From assembly GCA_007131125.1 (NCBI GenBank), contig SLRE01000166.1:1-10493 (forward strand): a stretch of DNA of 10,493 bases, given 5' to 3'. Below the pieces are notes generated by a model that was not told the DNA's origin, ran no database searches, and saw only the letters and a list, made by a program, of their open reading frames with translations. A program made the position numbers and the translations under genes. Shown here in pieces: positions 7,836 through 10,493 of this stretch (its first letter is position 1; each line of letters opens with the position of its first letter). This DNA is from Bacteroidales bacterium (GTDB lineage Bacteria; Bacteroidota; Bacteroidia; Bacteroidales; UBA7960).

Positions 7836-8792
7836 TTATAGAAACCTGATATTTCTTTGTATTTCCTGAATTCTGTCAATATCGAGGCTAAAGCAATATT
7901 GTAACATAATTTCATGACTCCCGTAACTTCTTCCCATCCTTCCCAGGGGGGAGGTGGTAAAATCGTAGGAGTACCCTACGCTTATCTGCTCTATGTTGAG
8001 TCCAAAAAGAAACACTACTGCGTCTTGCAGTCTATAACTAACGCCACCCCAAAACCGGTTATTGTATGTAACCAATGCATTTACATCGAACTGAAAGGAA
8101 GCCATATCGGATTTAACCAATACCGAAGGGCTTACCACATATGAGGAGTTGTTAGGCCAGGTATAATCAAAACCTGCGGTGGCATATGCATGCCTGCTCA
8201 GGGTATAATTGGCTTCTCCCACAACACCGCCGGCCTGTCTGAGCTGGGTAAAAGATATTCCGGCCCAGGCATCGTTATCCATCATATAAAATGCTCCGAT
8301 TCCAAAATCTGCAAACATGTGGTTTTCATCACTTCCGCCGGCAAGGGCCGGGTCTCCGTCTGTAATGGGTTTGAGCTCTGAAAAATCAATGCTCTTGTCC
8401 AGAAAACCCACCTGGGCGCCAATGCCCATTTTCCCGAAATCCAGGTTAAGGTGGTAGGCGTAAGATAACTTAACTCCAACATTGGTTTCAAAACCAAGCT
8501 GGTCCTGCATAAATCCCAGGGCCAAGCCTCCACGAATAAATGGTATGGGGGCATCCACATTTAACACATAGGTTTCAGGGTTTAAGCGGTTTCCTTCATC
8601 ATCCCTGAATCCAAACCATTGCTGGCGTGCAAGGGCGGTAGCACAGATGGCGTTACGCAACCCGGCATAACCGGGGTTGATCCCCATATTGTTAAACATG
8701 TTATGGCTGAACTGGGCCTCCTGCTGTGCTTGCACCACATTGTGAAGAGAAAAAACAATAAAAGCTAATGCGGCAATGCCCTTAATTCTCAT
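7836..8792 (-). CDS. porP: PorP/SprF family outer-membrane protein of the T9SS
   Basis: PorP/SprF proteins are outer-membrane beta-barrels that work with the T9SS translocon and motor, and some serve as anchors for particular secreted proteins. The 318-residue product has a signal peptide (MRIKGIAALAFIVFSLHNVVQA, likely cut after residue 22). The family N-terminal motif FSHNMFNNMGINPGYAG follows at 28-44. The rest alternates short amphipathic strands typical of a barrel (for example GGLALGFMQDQLG, GIGAQVGFLDKSID, WAGISFTQLR, FWGGVSYRLQDAVVF, ISVGYSYDF). The family C-terminal motif GSHEIMLQY is at 291-299, and after it the chain ends in a short charged tail, RNIRFL. It lies 85 bases before gldK with no terminator between, matching the porP-porK-porL-porM-porN order of P. 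gingivalis. This placement favours the core PorP over one of the many paralogues. The 348-base gap upstream suggests that the operon promoter lies there. Confidence 0.93.
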   Translation of the reverse strand: MRIKGIAALAFIVFSLHNVVQAQQEAQFSHNMFNNMGINPGYAGLRNAICATALARQQWFGFRDDEGNRLNPETYVLNVDAPIPFIRGGLALGFMQDQLGFETNVGVKLSYAYHLNLDFGKMGIGAQVGFLDKSIDFSELKPITDGDPALAGGSDENHMFADFGIGAFYMMDNDAWAGISFTQLRQAGGVVGEANYTLSRHAYATAGFDYTWPNNSSYVVSPSVLVKSDMASFQFDVNALVTYNNRFWGGVSYRLQDAVVFLFGLNIEQISVGYSYDFTTSPLGRMGRSYGSHEIMLQYCFSLDIDRIQEIQRNIRFL

Positions 8793-8969
8793 TGATGTAT
8801 TTTTTAACCTGCTAATCTTTTTAACGGAAAAAAAACGGGATTATTGATTGAACAATTAATTTTTAAAAATCTTGGTTTCGTTTGATTTTGGCGGCGTAAA
8901 ATTACAATAAAAAAAATTAACGGCAGCATCAGGGTTTCAATTTTCGGATCCAACATTTCAAAGAACGAA

Positions 8970-8996
8970 GTGCAAATAATTTTGCAAAATTTGCAC
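8970..8996. promoter_or_regulatory. Nested palindrome with repeated TGCAAA half-sites, possible operator
   Basis: Two overlapping inverted repeats are visible. The outer one pairs GTGCAAAT (8970-8977) with ATTTGCAC (8989-8996) across 11 bases. The inner one is a perfect 14-bp palindrome, AATTTTGCAAAATT (8978-8991). Together they give several TGCAAA/TTTGCA half-sites in 27 bases. There is no T run positioned for termination, and the site lies about 180 bases upstream of porP, so a dimeric regulator site is the more natural reading. No regulator family can be named from the sequence. AT-rich DNA yields chance palindromes, which limits confidence. Confidence 0.4.
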
Positions 8997-9009
8997 CTGA
9001 TAGCAAATA

Positions 9010-9017
9010 CAAATTTA
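9010..9017 (-). promoter_or_regulatory. Possible Bacteroidota -7 promoter element upstream of porP
   Basis: The minus strand reads TAAATTTG here, matching the Bacteroidota primary sigma factor -7 consensus TAnnTTTG. No good TTTG -33 element is found at the expected spacing of about 19 bases; the nearest candidate, TTCTG, is imperfect and too close. If used, transcription would begin near 9003 and the palindrome at 8970-8996 would fall just downstream of the start, a position suited to repression. The leader before porP would be over 200 bases. Confidence 0.25.
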
Positions 9018-9140
9018 GCATAGGGGGTATAGCAGAATATCCGTAATAATACTAGATTTTAACAGTGGAATACCTTGGGAGAAAATGCTTTAAAATTAAA
9101 TAACTCCTATTCTATCAGGTTTTTCAGGGGGTATGGTCGC

Positions 9141-10328
9141 TTAAAGGAATTTCTGATATACCTGCCACCATTTCTCGGGGATTTCGTCCTGGCAGGCTGC
9201 CTGGTATTCCCTGTAAGAGCAGGGCACAAGGAACTGCCGTTCGTATTTGGCTTCCAGGCCCATGGGGCAGGGCACTTCCATCCACCAGCGGTCGCTTTTT
9301 TTGCTTTTGTAGAAAACGATCTCGTTTTGAAAGTCTTTCAGAGATACTACATATTTAATGTATTCACCCGAGTCTTTTCGTTTGCGGTCGGGCAGGTCTT
9401 TTTTCCTTTGAAAGAAACCGTCAAAGAAGTACCAAATCATTTGTGCAACCAGGTGGGCAGTTTGTTCTCCCTTGTCAAATGCGGGGTTCACTTCGTAAAA
9501 TCCTATGGAGGAAAGTTTGTCGCTCAGGCCGGCATAGCGTATGATCTGGCAGGCCTCCTCTCCATAAAAGCCATTGGGTGAGGCATTGGCATTTCCGGGG
9601 GCATCAGACTGTCGAATGCTGGAAACATCAAAGCTGAGCATGTCGGCATTTCTTACGATGGGTTCCACTTCCTCCAGGTCTTTTTTAACCTGCCCAAGGC
9701 GGTAGATGTCAAAATACAGTTTCTCCATCAGCTCAATGGCATCCTGGTCAACAAAATAGGTTTGGTAGCCGATGTTGGTATAATTAAAAAGGTAGTTGGG
9801 CTGATGGGTAAGGATGGTGCTCAGGTAATTGCGGTTGGTCAGCTTGTCTTCCTTTTGTATTCCGATGTCAAAACCCGAATCTACCGATACAATGTTGATG
9901 ATCTGCCCCAGGGCTTCGTAAGCCTGGTAATTGGCATAGGCAAGGTCCTGACTTCCCCCGATGATCACCGGGATGATCTTTTTTTTGATCAGATCGGTTA
10001 CGGCTGTTTTTACTGCGAAATAGGTGTCGTTTACCGATTCTCCGGCCCGGATGTTGCCAAGGTCTGCAATGCGCGTCCTGAAAGGGCCCTGAAACAGGCT
10101 GTACAAATATTTGCGCACGTAATCGGGGGCCAGGGCGCAACCCTCGTTTCCCGGGGCATTGCGGTCCTCCTTAACACCAATAATGGCAATATCAACTCCT
10201 TCCAGATCAGGAAACCCCTCTTCGGAGGTATGGCAGATCAGGGATTCCCCAAGGATGAGGGGATGGTTTTTTTTACCGGGAAGCAGGCTGCTCTTATCCA
10301 GGGGTTCGAAAAAATCCAGTATTTCCAT
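9141..10328 (-). CDS. Arginase/agmatinase/formimidoylglutamase superfamily protein with degenerate metal site
   Basis: The product is 395 residues from the ATG at 10328; a TTG at 10337 in the same frame would add three. The ureohydrolase fold is recognisable: VDIAIIGVKEDR (45-56), PVIIGGSQDLAYANYQ (120-135), NIVSVDSGFDIG (145-156), MLSFDVSSIRQSDAPG (230-245) and SIGFYEVNP (274-282). The metal motifs are altered: GGxH reads GGSQ (Gln127), DxHxD reads DSGFD (Gly152 for His), and SFDxD reads SFDVS (Ser236 for Asp). Asp150, Asp154 and Asp234 remain, so three of six manganese ligands are lost. About 90 extra C-terminal residues follow, with KSDRWWMEVP (344-353), VPCSYREYQAA and EIPEKWW, which I recall as typical of a Bacteroidota subfamily usually labelled formimidoylglutamase. 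No his-utilisation genes are nearby, and I would not assign that activity. It follows topA after 21 bases and is probably co-transcribed with it. It is predicted cytoplasmic, with no signal peptide. Confidence 0.85.
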   Translation of the reverse strand: MEILDFFEPLDKSSLLPGKKNHPLILGESLICHTSEEGFPDLEGVDIAIIGVKEDRNAPGNEGCALAPDYVRKYLYSLFQGPFRTRIADLGNIRAGESVNDTYFAVKTAVTDLIKKKIIPVIIGGSQDLAYANYQAYEALGQIINIVSVDSGFDIGIQKEDKLTNRNYLSTILTHQPNYLFNYTNIGYQTYFVDQDAIELMEKLYFDIYRLGQVKKDLEEVEPIVRNADMLSFDVSSIRQSDAPGNANASPNGFYGEEACQIIRYAGLSDKLSSIGFYEVNPAFDKGEQTAHLVAQMIWYFFDGFFQRKKDLPDRKRKDSGEYIKYVVSLKDFQNEIVFYKSKKSDRWWMEVPCPMGLEAKYERQFLVPCSYREYQAACQDEIPEKWWQVYQKFL

Positions 10329-10349
10329 TTGTTCCAAAAAAATCGGGTT

Positions 10350-10493
10350 TTATTTTCCCTTTTTTCGCGGGGAAGTTTTTTTGGTTGTACGGGATTTTTT
10401 GGTGGAGGTTCCTTCTTTTACAATTTTTAAACAGTCTTCCAGTGTAAAATCCTGTGGGTCTTTGTCTTTGGGCAGGCGGTAATTTTTTCCGGA
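10350..10493 (-). CDS. topA: DNA topoisomerase I (TopA), C-terminal end only
   Basis: The last 47 codons of a gene running off the right edge, ending in TAA at 10350-10352. The translation begins SGKNYRLPKDKDPQDFTLED and continues CLKIVKEGTSTKK, then closes with a lysine/arginine-rich tail (SRTTKKTSPRKKGK). The pattern of a basic Tyr-x-(I/L)-Pro strand, a D-P turn and TLEDCLKI matches the last topoisomerase C-terminal repeat of Bacteroidota TopA, which relaxes negative supercoils. The catalytic toprim and tyrosine domains lie outside the window, so the call rests on this short segment. The basic tail is common for this family and probably aids DNA binding. The arginase-like gene follows after 21 bases, suggesting a shared transcript. 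Confidence 0.75.
   Translation of the reverse strand, partial: SGKNYRLPKDKDPQDFTLEDCLKIVKEGTSTKKSRTTKKTSPRKKGK

Larger units (their letters stand above)
8793..9140. other. Non-coding AT-rich intergenic region upstream of the porP-gldKLMN operon
   Basis: This is the longest gene-free stretch of the window, between the arginase-like gene and porP, both on the minus strand. I see no credible small ORF, tRNA or conserved RNA. It holds the nested palindrome at 8970-8996, a possible -7 promoter element at 9010-9017, and an AT-only 12-bp palindrome ATTTTTAAAAAT at 8859-8870. The minus-strand leader next to the porP ATG is A-rich, as is common for starts without Shine-Dalgarno in this phylum. No convincing hairpin with a T run follows the arginase-like gene, so read-through from topA into porP cannot be excluded. 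Confidence 0.7.

Noticed and set aside
9022..9134. Direct repeat AGGGGGTAT at 9022-9030 and 9126-9134
   Set aside because: Nine bases only, different flanks, no mobile-element gene or inverted repeats between the copies; not treated as a target duplication.
9075..9581. 168-codon plus-strand frame starting in the intergenic region
   Set aside because: Nearly all of it lies opposite the 3' end of the arginase-like gene, and the short non-overlapping head has no start signal or motif.
9141..10328. hutG (formimidoylglutamase) assignment
   Set aside because: Three metal ligands are replaced and no histidine-degradation genes are nearby, so the symbol is withheld.
9762..10430. 222-codon plus-strand frame opposite the arginase-like gene and topA tail
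   Set aside because: It runs antisense across two genuine genes and their junction, with no recognisable motif; opposite-strand shadow.
1..10493. CRISPR arrays, tRNA/rRNA genes, insertion sequences, phage or toxin-antitoxin modules
   Set aside because: No spaced repeats, cloverleaf sequences, transposase or other such genes were seen in reading both strands.

Overview
The window comes from a Bacteroidota chromosome, probably from a Bacteroidales/Marinilabiliales-like lineage. The diagnostic content is an intact type IX secretion (T9SS)/gliding core cluster, porP-gldK-gldL-gldM-gldN, which is confined to this phylum. Most starts lack a Shine-Dalgarno and have AT-rich leaders, as is usual in Bacteroidota. 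The lineage below phylum level is inference.

Left part, plus strand (1-2778): two unrelated fumarases in tandem. The first is a class I [4Fe-4S] fumarase whose N-terminus lies off the left edge. The second, 117 bases later, is a complete class II FumC. Both interconvert fumarate and L-malate, but one depends on an oxygen-labile cluster and the other on no metal. A strong stem-loop at 2785-2812 separates fumC from the converging gldN.

Middle, minus strand (2834-8792, transcribed right to left): porP, gldK, gldL, gldM, gldN. The gaps are 85, 59, 57 and 19 bases, with no terminator-like hairpin inside, so this reads as one operon. GldL and GldM form the inner-membrane, proton-driven motor. GldM spans the periplasm to the GldK (lipoprotein)/GldN ring under the outer membrane. 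PorP is an outer-membrane beta-barrel partner. The motor residues, Glu49 of GldL and Arg9 of GldM, are present. GldL is long because of a large cytoplasmic coiled-coil-like region.

Intergenic 8793-9140: 348 AT-rich bases with no credible gene, but with a nested palindrome (8970-8996) and a possible Bacteroidota-type promoter -7 element pointing at porP.

Right part, minus strand (9141-10493): the 3' end of topA (DNA topoisomerase I), followed after 21 bases by an arginase-superfamily gene. That gene keeps the fold motifs but has lost three of the six canonical manganese ligands, so it is probably not an ordinary ureohydrolase. I consider it the least understood gene here. The rest is recognisable, known machinery; I did not find a clearly new multi-gene system.
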